Program-made: the position numbers and the translations under genes
Assembly (NCBI GenBank): GCA_039189655.1
Contig: JBCCYN010000003.1
Span: 1-64,000 of the forward strand
DNA length: 64,000 nt
Reading direction: 5' to 3'
From: Acuticoccus sp039189655
Lineage (GTDB): Bacteria; Pseudomonadota; Alphaproteobacteria; Rhizobiales; Amorphaceae
In this document: piece by piece, positions 16,946-25,385 of the stretch
Layout of the letters: each line of letters starts with the position of its first letter
How positions within the stretch are numbered: the first letter of the stretch is position 1
The notes under the pieces: model-generated
Seen by the model: only the letters and a program-made list of their open reading frames with translations
Databases searched by the model: none
Told to the model about the DNA's origin: nothing

Positions 16946-17569
16946 ATGCGGATAGTTCTTGCGATCCTCCTCACCCTTGTGGGTCTTTCTGCTGGACGGG
17001 CAGAGCCCCTCACTATCGTTGCCCTCGGCGACAGTCTCACCGCCGGCTTTCAGCTCGCTCCGGGTGCCGGTTTTCCGGCGCAACTGGAAGAGGCGCTTCA
17101 GGGGGAGGGGCTCGACGTCAAAGTGCTCGACGCGGGCGTTTCCGGCGACACCACCAGCGGTGGGCTGTCCCGTCTCGACTGGTCTGTGGGGGAGGAAGCA
17201 GACGCGGTGATCGTCGCGCTTGGGGGAAATGATGCCCTGCGCGGCCTTGCCCCAGAAACGACCCAGGCCAACTTGACCGCGATCCTCGACCGCCTGGACG
17301 AGCGCGGCCTTCCCGTCTTGGTTGCTGGCATGCTCGCTCCGCCGAACCTCGGCGAAGACTATGGCGCGGCCTTTGCCAAAGTGTTTGCCGATCTTTCCTC
17401 GCGAGACATCGTTTTCTATCCATTTTTCCTGGAAGGGGTGGCGGCGAACCCCGCGCTCAACCTTCCCGACGGCATTCACCCCACCGCGGAGGGGGTTGCG
17501 GTGATGGTGCAAAACATCCTTCCCAAAGTGCGCGAGTTGGTTGCCCGCGCCGCCGACGGGGCGGCGTAG
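16946..17569 (+). CDS. GDSL-family esterase/thioesterase I (TesA-like)
   Basis: A periplasmic SGNH hydrolase, likely acting as arylesterase, thioesterase or lysophospholipase. A signal peptide (about residues 1-19, ending G-R-A before E-P) is followed by GDSLTAGF with nucleophile Ser30, the oxyanion GGND block and DGIHPTAEG with Asp175/His178. It has 207 residues, close to E. coli TesA. The ATG at 16946 has a GTGGAG ribosome site; an upstream in-frame start at 16892 would bury the signal peptide. Confidence 0.9.
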   Translation: MRIVLAILLTLVGLSAGRAEPLTIVALGDSLTAGFQLAPGAGFPAQLEEALQGEGLDVKVLDAGVSGDTTSGGLSRLDWSVGEEADAVIVALGGNDALRGLAPETTQANLTAILDRLDERGLPVLVAGMLAPPNLGEDYGAAFAKVFADLSSRDIVFYPFFLEGVAANPALNLPDGIHPTAEGVAVMVQNILPKVRELVARAADGAA

Positions 17570-17574
17570 GAGCC

Positions 17575-18216
17575 GTGCGCATTTTCACGACCCTGGCCGC
17601 CATCGTCGGCGTTTTCGCGCTCGGGCTCCAATCCGCCATCACCATCGGAGAGTTTCTGGCCGAGGGTAAAACGGTCCTCGATGCCCTGTGGCGCCTCGTG
17701 CGTCAGTTCACCATCTGGAGCAACGTCACGGTCACCGTGGTGATGGCGGCAGCGGCCATTGCGCCAAAGTCGTGGTTTACGGACATGCGCGTATGGCTCT
17801 TCGCCGTGCCGCCCCTCGTGATCACCGGGACGGTCTACTACACGCTCCTGAAATTTCGCTACGAGCCGGCGCCGTTCCACGTGCATCTGGCCCAGGACAT
17901 GCTGCACGCGGCGATGCCCACCTTGAGTGCCCTTGCCTTCCTCAGCGCCAAGCACGGCGCTTTGAAGTTCAAGCATTTTGGCTGGGGGGCGCTGCAAGGG
18001 GGAATTTATGGCGTCTACATTCTGATCCGCGGTGCCTTTGAGGGAAGCTACCCCTACTGGTTCGTGAACGCTCCGGCGCTCGGCTGGTGGGGCTCCATCA
18101 AGAGCGCGGTCATGCTGATGAGCGCATTTTCGGTGGTTGCACTGATTTTCATTGCGATGGACAAAGCGCTTGCCCGCTTCGGTTCGGGCTTTGCCGGCAG
18201 GGCGCAACCGCGCTAA
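17575..18216 (+). CDS. Pr6Pr family membrane protein
   Basis: An integral membrane protein of 213 residues with about six hydrophobic segments, of the FAR-17a/AIG1-like Pr6Pr family, whose biochemical function is not settled in bacteria. Family features are FTIWSN after the second helix, LLKFRY, and HLAQDMLHAAMP with conserved histidines. It starts with GTG five bases after the esterase stop, so the two are probably cotranscribed. Related eukaryotic AIG1/ADTRP proteins hydrolyse fatty-acid esters of hydroxy fatty acids; applying that here is speculative. Confidence 0.75.
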   Translation: MRIFTTLAAIVGVFALGLQSAITIGEFLAEGKTVLDALWRLVRQFTIWSNVTVTVVMAAAAIAPKSWFTDMRVWLFAVPPLVITGTVYYTLLKFRYEPAPFHVHLAQDMLHAAMPTLSALAFLSAKHGALKFKHFGWGALQGGIYGVYILIRGAFEGSYPYWFVNAPALGWWGSIKSAVMLMSAFSVVALIFIAMDKALARFGSGFAGRAQPR

Positions 18217-18263
18217 GTCGGCGCTCGCAACGCAGTCGCTACCCTTCCGGCAGGATTTTCCCC

Positions 18264-19316
18264 ATGGAGCACCGCCCGCTCGGCCGCACCGGCCTCAGTG
18301 TCAGTGCGCTTTCGCTCGGAACCATGACCTTCGGTGAGCAAAACACCGAGGACGAGGGCTTTGCCCAGATGGACCTTGCCCTCGAGCGAGGGATCGATCT
18401 GTTTGACGCGGCGGAGCTTTATCCCATCCCGCCCCGGGCCGAGACCGCTGGCCGCACCGAGACCATCATTGGCAACTGGCTTGCCGATCGAGGCGCTCGC
18501 AACAAGATCGTCCTTGCCACGAAGGTGGTGGGGCGGAGCCAAAACACCTGGTACCGGGCCGATAAGCGCCCGGCTCGCCTCATCGCAAAGGACGTCGCGG
18601 AGGCGGTGGAAGGTAGTTTGAGGCGCCTGCGGACGGATCGCATCGACCTATATCAGGTGCATTGGCCCGATCGGATCGTGTCCGGTTTCGGATCCAACCC
18701 GACGGTGTTCAAGGTTCCCGAGGTTGCCGAAGACGAAACGCCCATCGGCGAAACTCTCCAGGCGCTGGACAAGCTTGTCCAGGCGGGAAAGGTCTTGCAT
18801 ATCGGCGTTTCCAACGAGTCCGCCTGGGGCGTCATGACCTGGCTGGCTGCCGCTGAAGCCGGCCATGGCCCGCGCATCTCCTCGATCCAGAACGCTTACA
18901 GCCTGGTCAACCGCTCCTTTGAGACCAACCTTGCCGAAGCGTGCCTGCGCGAAGGCGTCTCGCTTCTAGCCTATTCCGCCCTTGCCCAAGGCTATCTGAC
19001 GGGGAAATACCGCAACGGCGCCCTGCCGGAAGGCGCTCGCAAAACGCTCTTCAATCGTCTGCAGCGCTACGAGGGCCCGGGCGCCACGGCGACCATCGAC
19101 AGCTATGTGGTGCTCGCCGAAGAGGCAGGAATGGTCCCTGCGCAAATGGCGATGGCCTTTGCCCTGTCGCGCCCCTTTATGGCGAGCGTCATCGTGGGGG
19201 CCACCTCCACGGACCAGCTGAATACCGTCATCGATGCAGCGGAGATCACGCTCTCGCCCGACCTTCTGGACGCCATCGACACCATCCAACGCGCCAACGC
19301 CAATCCTTGTCCCTGA
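18264..19316 (+). CDS. NADP(H)-dependent aldo/keto reductase (Tas-like)
   Basis: A 350-residue aldo/keto reductase. The catalytic tetrad is seen as Asp48 and Tyr53 (FDAAELY), Lys87 (LATKVVG) and His133 (QVHWPD). The roughly 30-residue loop after NTWYR and the overall length match the E. coli Tas group. The physiological carbonyl substrate is unknown. The ATG at 18264 fits the family start (MEHRPLGRTGLSVSALSLGT). The gene overlaps the following permease by about ten bases. Confidence 0.9.
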   Translation: MEHRPLGRTGLSVSALSLGTMTFGEQNTEDEGFAQMDLALERGIDLFDAAELYPIPPRAETAGRTETIIGNWLADRGARNKIVLATKVVGRSQNTWYRADKRPARLIAKDVAEAVEGSLRRLRTDRIDLYQVHWPDRIVSGFGSNPTVFKVPEVAEDETPIGETLQALDKLVQAGKVLHIGVSNESAWGVMTWLAAAEAGHGPRISSIQNAYSLVNRSFETNLAEACLREGVSLLAYSALAQGYLTGKYRNGALPEGARKTLFNRLQRYEGPGATATIDSYVVLAEEAGMVPAQMAMAFALSRPFMASVIVGATSTDQLNTVIDAAEITLSPDLLDAIDTIQRANANPCP

Positions 19317-20071
19317 CGGCGCTTCTTCCCCCGGGCATTGACGCGGCGAGCGCCCTCTTCCTCGTGCTCCTCAGCGTTTTTACCAGCGCCCTGACGGCGG
19401 CCTTAGGGATCGGTGGCGGGATGGTCCTTTTGGCGGCGATGACGTTCTTCGTTCCGGTGGCCGCCCTCATACCGGTGCACGGGGCGGTGCAGTTGGGCTC
19501 CAATGCCGGCCGGAGCCTGGTGCTGGCCCGCGATGTGGACTTGCGCCTCATCGGGCCGTTCACGGTGGGGGCAGCGATGGGCGCTCTCATTGGGGCGGTG
19601 CTGGTGACCGATTTGCCCGAAACGGTGCTGCTACTCTTCATCGGTGTGTTCGTGTCGGTGAGTACTTGGATCAAACTTCCGCCGCTTGGACGGGGCGAAC
19701 GGGCTGTCCTTTTCACGGGCGGATTGGGCGCGACGATCCTCACCATGTTCGTTGGCGCCACGGGGCCGTTCGTCATGGCGCTCCTGCGTCAGGCCCAACT
19801 GCCGCACCGCGTGTTGGTCGCCACCAACGGCGCGGCGATGACCGTGCAGCACCTCCTCAAGGTCGGTGCCTTCGCGCTGCTGGGCTTTGCCTTTGCCCGA
19901 TGGCTCCCGCTTGTGACTGCCATGATAGGCTCCGGCTTTTTAGGCACCCTAATGGGGAAGCGCCTCCTGGACCGCCTCCCCGAAAAAACCCTCGGCTGGG
20001 GTTTGAAGTTCTTGCTCACGGTCGTGGGCGTACAACTTATTGTCCGCGCAATCATCGCGTTGCTGCCCTAA
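19307..20071 (+). CDS. TauE/SafE family permease
   Basis: An inner-membrane transporter of about 254 residues with seven or eight hydrophobic segments and the conserved glycine block TAALGIGGGMVLLAAM followed by HGAVQLGSNAGR. The family is linked to export of sulfite, sulfoacetate or other organic anions; the substrate here is not known. The start is uncertain: no ATG fits, and the TTG at 19307 gives a normal N-terminus and overlaps the aldo/keto reductase end. The longer open frame upstream is out of frame with that gene and not real. Confidence 0.8.
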   Translation: MSLTALLPPGIDAASALFLVLLSVFTSALTAALGIGGGMVLLAAMTFFVPVAALIPVHGAVQLGSNAGRSLVLARDVDLRLIGPFTVGAAMGALIGAVLVTDLPETVLLLFIGVFVSVSTWIKLPPLGRGERAVLFTGGLGATILTMFVGATGPFVMALLRQAQLPHRVLVATNGAAMTVQHLLKVGAFALLGFAFARWLPLVTAMIGSGFLGTLMGKRLLDRLPEKTLGWGLKFLLTVVGVQLIVRAIIALLP

Positions 20072-20090
20072 GGAAAGCTCCGAAAAAACC

Positions 20091-21026
20091 ATGACCGACA
20101 TGTCGCCTTTCCGGAGAGAATTGATTTTAGAAGCCGCGGACCGCATCGCCCCGTTCGTGGTGCGCACGCCCGTTGTTGCCCTCCGGGGTTCGGTCAACTG
20201 CGAACTCAAGCTCGAGTTCTTGCAGGCGACGGGCTCTTTCAAGGCCCGCGGCGCATTCAACACGCTGCTTTCGGTCGACGTTCCGCCGGCTGGTGTCGCC
20301 GCTGCGTCCGGGGGCAATCACGGGGCGGCCGTGGCCTATGCCGCCCAGCGCCTGGGTCACAAAGCAGCGATCTTCGTGCCGGAGATTGCGAGCCCTGCCA
20401 AGCTCGCCATCATCGAGGCGGCTGGCGCCGACGTCACCATCGGTGGCGCACGGTATGCCGATGCCCTTGCCGCGTGTGAAGACTACCAAAGGCGATCCGG
20501 CGCCATCAGCATCCACGCCTACGACGCTCCCCTCACCGTGGCAGGCCAGGGCACCATTGGCGCAGAGTGGGAGGCCCAAACAGCGGGCCTGGACACCGTC
20601 CTGGTGGCCGCTGGAGGGGCAGGCCTCATCACCGGTATTGCCGCTTGGTTCAAGGGGCGGGTGAAGGTGGTCGGCGTCGAGCCGGAGGGGGCCCGGTGCC
20701 TCCACGCCGCGCTCGAGGCTGGGGCCCCTGTGAACGTGGAGATCGATAGTATCGCGGCGGATTCCTTGGGCGCACAGCGGACGGGGGATCTGAACTTTCC
20801 CATCGCCAAGGAGCACGTCGCCGAGGTGGTCCTGGTGAGCGACGCAGAAATCTTGGCGGCGTGCGGCGTCCTTTGGAAAGAGGCGCGTCTGGTCACCGAA
20901 CCTGGCGGCGCGGCGGCATTCGCCGCCCTTTTGTCGGGTGCCTATAAGCCTGCCCCCGATGAGCGGGTGGGTGTCCTCCTTTGTGGCGCCAACGTCGATC
21001 CGGCGAAATTCGCCGCTATCCTCTAA
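20091..21026 (+). CDS. threonine dehydratase/serine racemase-like PLP enzyme
   Basis: A fold-type II PLP enzyme of 311 residues resembling catabolic threonine/serine dehydratase (TdcB-like) or hydroxyaspartate dehydratase. The PLP lysine is Lys51 in GSFKARGAF, with SGGNHGAAVAYAA for the substrate carboxylate and GGAGLITG for the PLP phosphate. No C-terminal ACT domain, so it is not the feedback-regulated IlvA form. The ATG at 20091 follows an AAGGAAAG ribosome site, 19 bases after the permease. Substrate preference is not resolved. Confidence 0.85.
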   Translation: MTDMSPFRRELILEAADRIAPFVVRTPVVALRGSVNCELKLEFLQATGSFKARGAFNTLLSVDVPPAGVAAASGGNHGAAVAYAAQRLGHKAAIFVPEIASPAKLAIIEAAGADVTIGGARYADALAACEDYQRRSGAISIHAYDAPLTVAGQGTIGAEWEAQTAGLDTVLVAAGGAGLITGIAAWFKGRVKVVGVEPEGARCLHAALEAGAPVNVEIDSIAADSLGAQRTGDLNFPIAKEHVAEVVLVSDAEILAACGVLWKEARLVTEPGGAAAFAALLSGAYKPAPDERVGVLLCGANVDPAKFAAIL

Positions 21027-21111
21027 CCGCTGCGAGGCGGCGGCGCGGGCCGGGTTTGGCCAAGGTTGACGCTAGTTAGGCGACGTGGGATGGGCCGGCC
21101 AAGGAGCGCCC

Positions 21112-21359
21112 ATGGATCTCGCCTTCTTCATTCCAGCCTGCTTCGCCATCCACGTCGCTTTTGGACTCAACAACCTATTGGCTCTCACCCACGGCATGGA
21201 GCGCGGCCCCTGGGGCAGTCTTGCGGCGGGCGCCGGAAAGCTCTTGCTCGGCAGCGGTCTTGGACGCATCAGTACGCTGCAGAACTGTTCGGGGCCGGCA
21301 TGATCGTTCTCGGTATGCTGCTCTTGTTTGTAAAACGACCCACCGACGCGACCCTCTAG
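21112..21359 (+). pseudogene. LysE-family exporter remnant, internally deleted and frameshifted
   Basis: The ATG at 21112 follows a good AAGGAGCG site and opens a frame reading M-D-L-A-F-F-I-P-A-C-F-A-I-H-V-A-F-G-L-N, close to the N-terminus of LysE/RhtB exporters (PACFALNMAPGPNNLL in relatives). After about 45 residues the similarity stops and the frame ends at 21303. In another frame, up to 21359, the sequence reads YAAELFGAGMIVLGMLLLF, like the last helix of the same family. About 350 bases of the middle are missing relative to a normal gene of about 600 bases. Probably non-functional. Confidence 0.65.
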
Positions 21360-21399
21360 CGTCGATCCGACCAAATCCTGAAGAAAGAGTACCAAAACG

Positions 21400-22497
21400 A
21401 TGCCCTCAGTCCTCCTCCTGGCCGGTGACGGCATTGGTCCGGAAGTCATGACGGCCACCGAGCGGGTCATCGCCTTTTTCAACGCGCGCGGTGCGGGCTT
21501 TGAGCTGGAGCATGGCCTTGTGGGCGGCATTGCGGTTCAAGAGGAAGGCGCACCGCTCTCGGATGCGACCCTTCAGAAAGCCGAAGCGGCCGATGCAATT
21601 TTGCTCGGCGCCGTCGGCGGGCCGCAATTTGACGACCTTGCCTATGACCTGCGCCCCGAGGCGGGTTTGCTTCGCCTTCGCAAGCATTTCGATCTCTTTG
21701 CCAACCTTCGCCCGGCCATCTGCTACCCGGCGCTGGCCGATGCGTCGTCGCTGAAGCGGGAGGCGGTGGAAGGCCTCGACATCGTTATCGTGCGCGAACT
21801 GACGGGCGGCGTTTACTTTGGCGAGCCGAAGACCATCGAAGATATCGGCAACGGTCAAAAACGCGCCATCGACACCCAGGTCTACGATACGTTCGAGATC
21901 GACCGTATCGCTCGCGCGGCGTTTGATCTTGCCCGCACCCGCTCCTGCCGTGTGACGTCCATGGAAAAGCGAAACGTCATGAAGACCGGCGTTTTGTGGC
22001 GCGAAGTCCTGGATGCAGTGCACCGCGATGGCAACAGTGACATTTCCCTTGATCACATGCTCGCTGATGCTGGCGCGATGCAACTGGTGCGCGCCCCAAA
22101 GCAGTTCGACGTCATTGTCTGCGACAACCTGTTTGGCGACATGCTCTCCGACATTGCCGCGGAGTTGACCGGGTCGCTGGGCATGCTTCCCTCTGCCTCG
22201 CTGGGCGCCATCGACACGCGCACCCATCGCCGGCGGGCGCTTTATGAGCCGGTGCATGGCGCGGCGCCTGACATCGCCGGGCAGGGCGCTGCCAATCCGA
22301 TCGCGATGATCGGCTCCTTCGCGATGGCGCTACACTATTCCTTCGGCATGGCGGAGGAAGCGCACCTCCTGGACAACGCCATCTCGTCCGCCCTTGAGGA
22401 CGGCGCGCGCACGGCAGATATTGCCGACGGCGGTCCCGCCCTCTCCACCGATGGGATGACCGACGCCATCTTGAAGGCCATGGAACGAGCTTCGTGA
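21400..22497 (+). CDS. leuB: 3-isopropylmalate dehydrogenase
   Basis: NAD-dependent oxidative decarboxylase of leucine synthesis, 365 residues. Visible family features are AGDGIGPEV, the LeuB-type block ELTGGVYFGEPK, YDTFEIDRIAR, EKRNVMKTGVLWRE (catalytic Lys), the metal aspartates in DNLFGDMLSDIAAELTGSLGMLPSAS and the NAD motif EPVHGAAPDIAG. The ELTGGVYFG loop argues against isocitrate or tartrate dehydrogenases. The stop overlaps the GTG of the next gene. Confidence 0.96.
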   Translation: MPSVLLLAGDGIGPEVMTATERVIAFFNARGAGFELEHGLVGGIAVQEEGAPLSDATLQKAEAADAILLGAVGGPQFDDLAYDLRPEAGLLRLRKHFDLFANLRPAICYPALADASSLKREAVEGLDIVIVRELTGGVYFGEPKTIEDIGNGQKRAIDTQVYDTFEIDRIARAAFDLARTRSCRVTSMEKRNVMKTGVLWREVLDAVHRDGNSDISLDHMLADAGAMQLVRAPKQFDVIVCDNLFGDMLSDIAAELTGSLGMLPSASLGAIDTRTHRRRALYEPVHGAAPDIAGQGAANPIAMIGSFAMALHYSFGMAEEAHLLDNAISSALEDGARTADIADGGPALSTDGMTDAILKAMERAS

Positions 22498-22952
22498 TCC
22501 GTGCATTATTGGTGCTTCTTGCGATTTGTGGTGGGGTGCTGATGGACGCCGAACGGCACGACCTTGCGGCCGATGGCCTGTCTTCCGTGCGGTGGGAGTA
22601 TCGCCCGCTCCTCATCTTCACGCCTTCTGGCGAAGAACCACTGTTGTCGCGCCAGACAACCATTCTCGCCGACCTTGGAGACGAACTGAAGGAACGGCGG
22701 CTTGCCGTTTACATCGTTGAGAGCGATCGCGTTTACGCCGCCTACGGCGCTCCCGCGCCGGGTGCCAGGGCGCGGGAGTTGCGGCAGCGGTTTCGCGTGC
22801 CGGACGACCAGTTTCGCGTGGTGCTCGTCGGTCTGGACGGTGGCGCTAAGCTAAGCCGCAATGCGCCCATCAACGCGGTGGATCTTTTTTCCACCATCGA
22901 CGCCATGCCCATGCGAAGGCGTGAGTTGCGCGAGCGCTCTTCAGACGGCTGA
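22494..22952 (+). CDS. DUF4174 domain protein
   Basis: A 152-residue protein with a hydrophobic N-terminus (signal peptide or anchor, about 1-17) and a DUF4174 domain: WEYRPLLIFTPS, then FRVVLVGLDGGAKL and AINAVDLFSTID-like elements. The fold resembles thioredoxin-like proteins but no CxxC is present. Function is unknown. It starts with GTG overlapping the leuB stop by four bases, and its last base is shared with the next gene's ATG, so it belongs to a tight leuB-DUF4174-EamA cluster. Confidence 0.75.
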   Translation: MIRALLVLLAICGGVLMDAERHDLAADGLSSVRWEYRPLLIFTPSGEEPLLSRQTTILADLGDELKERRLAVYIVESDRVYAAYGAPAPGARARELRQRFRVPDDQFRVVLVGLDGGAKLSRNAPINAVDLFSTIDAMPMRRRELRERSSDG

Positions 22953-23917
22953 TGCTATCCAAGAACGCGCGCGGATCCCTTCTCATGATGGTTTCGATGG
23001 GCGCGTTTAACCTCAACGACGGCTTCATGAAGCTGAGCTTTGAGCAGCTCGGGGTTTCCCAAGCGTTATTCATGCGGGGATGTGTGGCGACAGTCATTTT
23101 GCTGGCGGCGGCACTTTACACCGGCGCATGGCGTTACGTGCCCGCGCGGGGCGAGCGTGGACCGCTAGCGTTGCGTGCAGTCGGCGAGATATTCGCCACG
23201 GGTTCGTTCATGGTGGCGCTGGCCCACATGCCCATCGCCAACGCAACGGCAGTGCTACAGGCAGCGCCTCTGGCGGTGACGATGGCCGCTGCCACGATCC
23301 TTGGCGAGCGGGTGGGATGGCGGCGTTGGTCGGCCATCGGCGTTGGCTTCATCGGGATGCTGATCATCTTGCGCCCCGGCACGGCGGGGTTTGATGTCTA
23401 CGCGATCGCCGCTGTCATAGCGGTGGTCTTCATGACCGTTCGCGACCTTGGGACGCGGGCCATGAGCCGCAGGACGCCGACAGTCTTTGCGAGCCTCATG
23501 TCGGCAATCCTCATCACAGTGGGCGCGGCGGTCGTCATTCCCTTTGAGGGCTGGCGGCCGGTGGATGGGCTTCACCTCGGCTATATGTTGGCGGCCGGTA
23601 CCTTTGTGTTTGCTGCCTACTTCACCAATGTCTTGGCCGTGCGTACCGGTGAGATCAGTGCGGTGGCACCGTTCCGCTACACGGTGCTGCTCTTTGCTCT
23701 TGGGGTGGGCTACCTGTTTTTTGGTGATGTGCCCGACCGAGTGATGTTGCTCGGCGCTGCCATCGTCGTAGCGGCTGGCCTCTACACCCTTTGGCGCGAG
23801 CAGCAAATGGGCCATCGCTTTGCTGCGGCGGGCTCTGCACGGCCGTTCGGCGGCGGTGTGCACGGCCGTATCGACGGCAAGCCCACTTCCAGAGGATCGA
23901 CCCGCAAGGAGTTTTGA
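22952..23917 (+). CDS. EamA/DMT-superfamily transporter
   Basis: A ten-helix metabolite transporter of 321 residues made of two EamA repeats (about 8-140 and 150-285). Typical features are ANATAVLQAAPLAVTMAAATILGERVGWRRW at the end of repeat one and VRDLGTRAMSRRTP at the start of repeat two. The C-terminal 35 residues are hydrophilic. Relatives export amino acids, nucleosides or drugs; the substrate is not inferable. It shares its first base with the last base of the DUF4174 gene and ends three bases before the peptidase ATG. Confidence 0.85.
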   Translation: MLSKNARGSLLMMVSMGAFNLNDGFMKLSFEQLGVSQALFMRGCVATVILLAAALYTGAWRYVPARGERGPLALRAVGEIFATGSFMVALAHMPIANATAVLQAAPLAVTMAAATILGERVGWRRWSAIGVGFIGMLIILRPGTAGFDVYAIAAVIAVVFMTVRDLGTRAMSRRTPTVFASLMSAILITVGAAVVIPFEGWRPVDGLHLGYMLAAGTFVFAAYFTNVLAVRTGEISAVAPFRYTVLLFALGVGYLFFGDVPDRVMLLGAAIVVAAGLYTLWREQQMGHRFAAAGSARPFGGGVHGRIDGKPTSRGSTRKEF

Positions 23918-23920
23918 GGC

Positions 23921-25066
23921 ATGGACGTCAACGCGCTCCCCATCGATGTGGACGGCATGCTCGCCGGGCTAAGGCCGTGGATTGAATGCGAGAGCCCCAC
24001 CTATGACCCACCGGCGGTCACACGCATGGTGGGGATTGCCGGAAAGCACCTTGCCGCGCTCGGTGCGAGCGTGGAAGCCATTGCGGGCCCGCCTGGCCTA
24101 GGGGACTGCCTGCGCGCCACATTTCCCCATCCGCGGGCGGGGGAGCCGGGGATACTCATTCTTGCCCATCTCGACACCGTTCACCCCCATGGCACCTTGG
24201 AAAAACTCCCCTTCAAGCGGGATGGTGACCGCTGTACGGGTCCCGGGCTTTGCGACATGAAAGGCGGGACCTACGCCGCGTTCGAGGCGGTGCGCCAAGT
24301 CCGGAACGCGGGTGTTGAGACGACGCTACCCGTCACTGTGCTCCTCACCAGCGACGAAGAAATCGGGACACCCGGCACCCGGAACCTCATCGAGGAAGAG
24401 GCCAGGAAGCACCGCGCCGTGCTCGTGCCGGAGCCCGGCTTGATGACTGAGCCCGCCGTCGTCACTGGGCGCTACGCCATTGCGCGCTATCACTTGGCGG
24501 CCCACGGACGCGCGAGCCACGCGGGCATTCGCCTAAAGGCCGGGCGCTCGGCGGTGCGGGTCATGGCGGAGCAAATCCCGGTCATAGAAAATATGACGAG
24601 CGAGGACTGTACGTTTAGCGTCGGCGTCGTTCGGGGCGGTCAATGGGTGAACTGCGTTCCCACCATCTGTCACGCCGAAGCATTGTCCATGGCCAAGCGC
24701 CAGTCCGATCTTGATGCCGGTACGGCGCGCATCATGGCGCTTTCGCGCGACCTCGGCGATGACACCTCCTTTGAGGTGACCCAGAGTGTGGTGCGGCCGG
24801 TTTGGGAGCGCGGCGAGGGCACGATGCGCCTTTTTGACCGCGCGCGGCAGGTGGCCGCCGGTATGGGAATTACCCTCACCCACGCCAGTGCAGGCGGTGG
24901 CTCCGACGCCAACTTCACGGGTGCGCTTGGCATCGCGACCCTTGACGGGCTGGGTCTTGATGGGGAGTTCGTGCACACCCTGAACGAGTACATCGAGGTG
25001 GAGAGCCTTGCCATGCGCACACGCTTGATGGCGGGTCTCCTCGCCGAGATTGACGACGACATTTGA
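23921..25066 (+). CDS. M20-family zinc peptidase (glutamate carboxypeptidase/CPG2-like)
   Basis: A cytosolic dizinc amidohydrolase of 381 residues. Metal ligands are His83 and the following Asp85 (LAHLDTVHP), bridging Asp112 (GLCDMKGG) and Glu147 next to catalytic Glu146 (TSDEEIG). A dimerisation domain lies at about 185-290 (HAAHGRASHAG). No signal peptide is seen, unlike Pseudomonas CPG2. It probably hydrolyses N-acyl amino acids or small peptides. Downstream is a convergent region with a repeat element. Confidence 0.88.
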   Translation: MDVNALPIDVDGMLAGLRPWIECESPTYDPPAVTRMVGIAGKHLAALGASVEAIAGPPGLGDCLRATFPHPRAGEPGILILAHLDTVHPHGTLEKLPFKRDGDRCTGPGLCDMKGGTYAAFEAVRQVRNAGVETTLPVTVLLTSDEEIGTPGTRNLIEEEARKHRAVLVPEPGLMTEPAVVTGRYAIARYHLAAHGRASHAGIRLKAGRSAVRVMAEQIPVIENMTSEDCTFSVGVVRGGQWVNCVPTICHAEALSMAKRQSDLDAGTARIMALSRDLGDDTSFEVTQSVVRPVWERGEGTMRLFDRARQVAAGMGITLTHASAGGGSDANFTGALGIATLDGLGLDGEFVHTLNEYIEVESLAMRTRLMAGLLAEIDDDI

Positions 25067-25385
25067 CCCACGGCTTGTCGCCTTGAACGGGCGGGCGTAG
25101 CGCAAGAGGACCCGTGGATACGCCCCGCTCGAAAGACCCGCTCAGCGTCTTCGTCCCTACCGGCTGATCAACAAAGCGCGGCGCTGCCCCCGATGCGGCG
25201 CCTTGCCGTTCGCTGCAACGTGAGGTCGACAGAGGCAAGTTTTTCAGCGCCAGAGCCTATTGCGCAATCATGCGATCGCATGACGTGCTCTAAGTTCGTG
25301 TTTCACCGCGCGGTCCGAGCTGCAACATGATTCCAAGTCGCTGAACCGCGCTTTAGCGCACAGCGCTTGTTATGTAGTATTGGGG
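25067..25385. other. Convergent intergenic region carrying repeat copy B
   Basis: About 320 bases between the stop codons of the M20 peptidase and the convergent chemoreceptor. It holds the second copy of the double-palindrome element (25253-25359). No gene, and no clear hairpin-plus-T-run terminator, was seen in the rest. Confidence 0.6.
25253..25359. repeat. RIME-like dispersed double palindrome, copy B (inverted relative to copy A)
   Basis: Read on the minus strand this aligns over about 100 bases with 1532-1632. Shared blocks are GGTTCAGCGAC..TGGAATCATGTTG, ACCGCGCGG, CTTAGAGCA and GTCATGCGATCGCATGAT. The outer arm of the second hairpin has decayed on one side. Roughly three quarters of positions match by eye. 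Its place between convergent genes is typical of such elements. Confidence 0.65.

Noticed and set aside
18941..19306. Upstream extension of the TauE/SafE frame
   Set aside because: It is an out-of-frame reading of the aldo/keto reductase gene, Arg/Gly-rich and without membrane segments.
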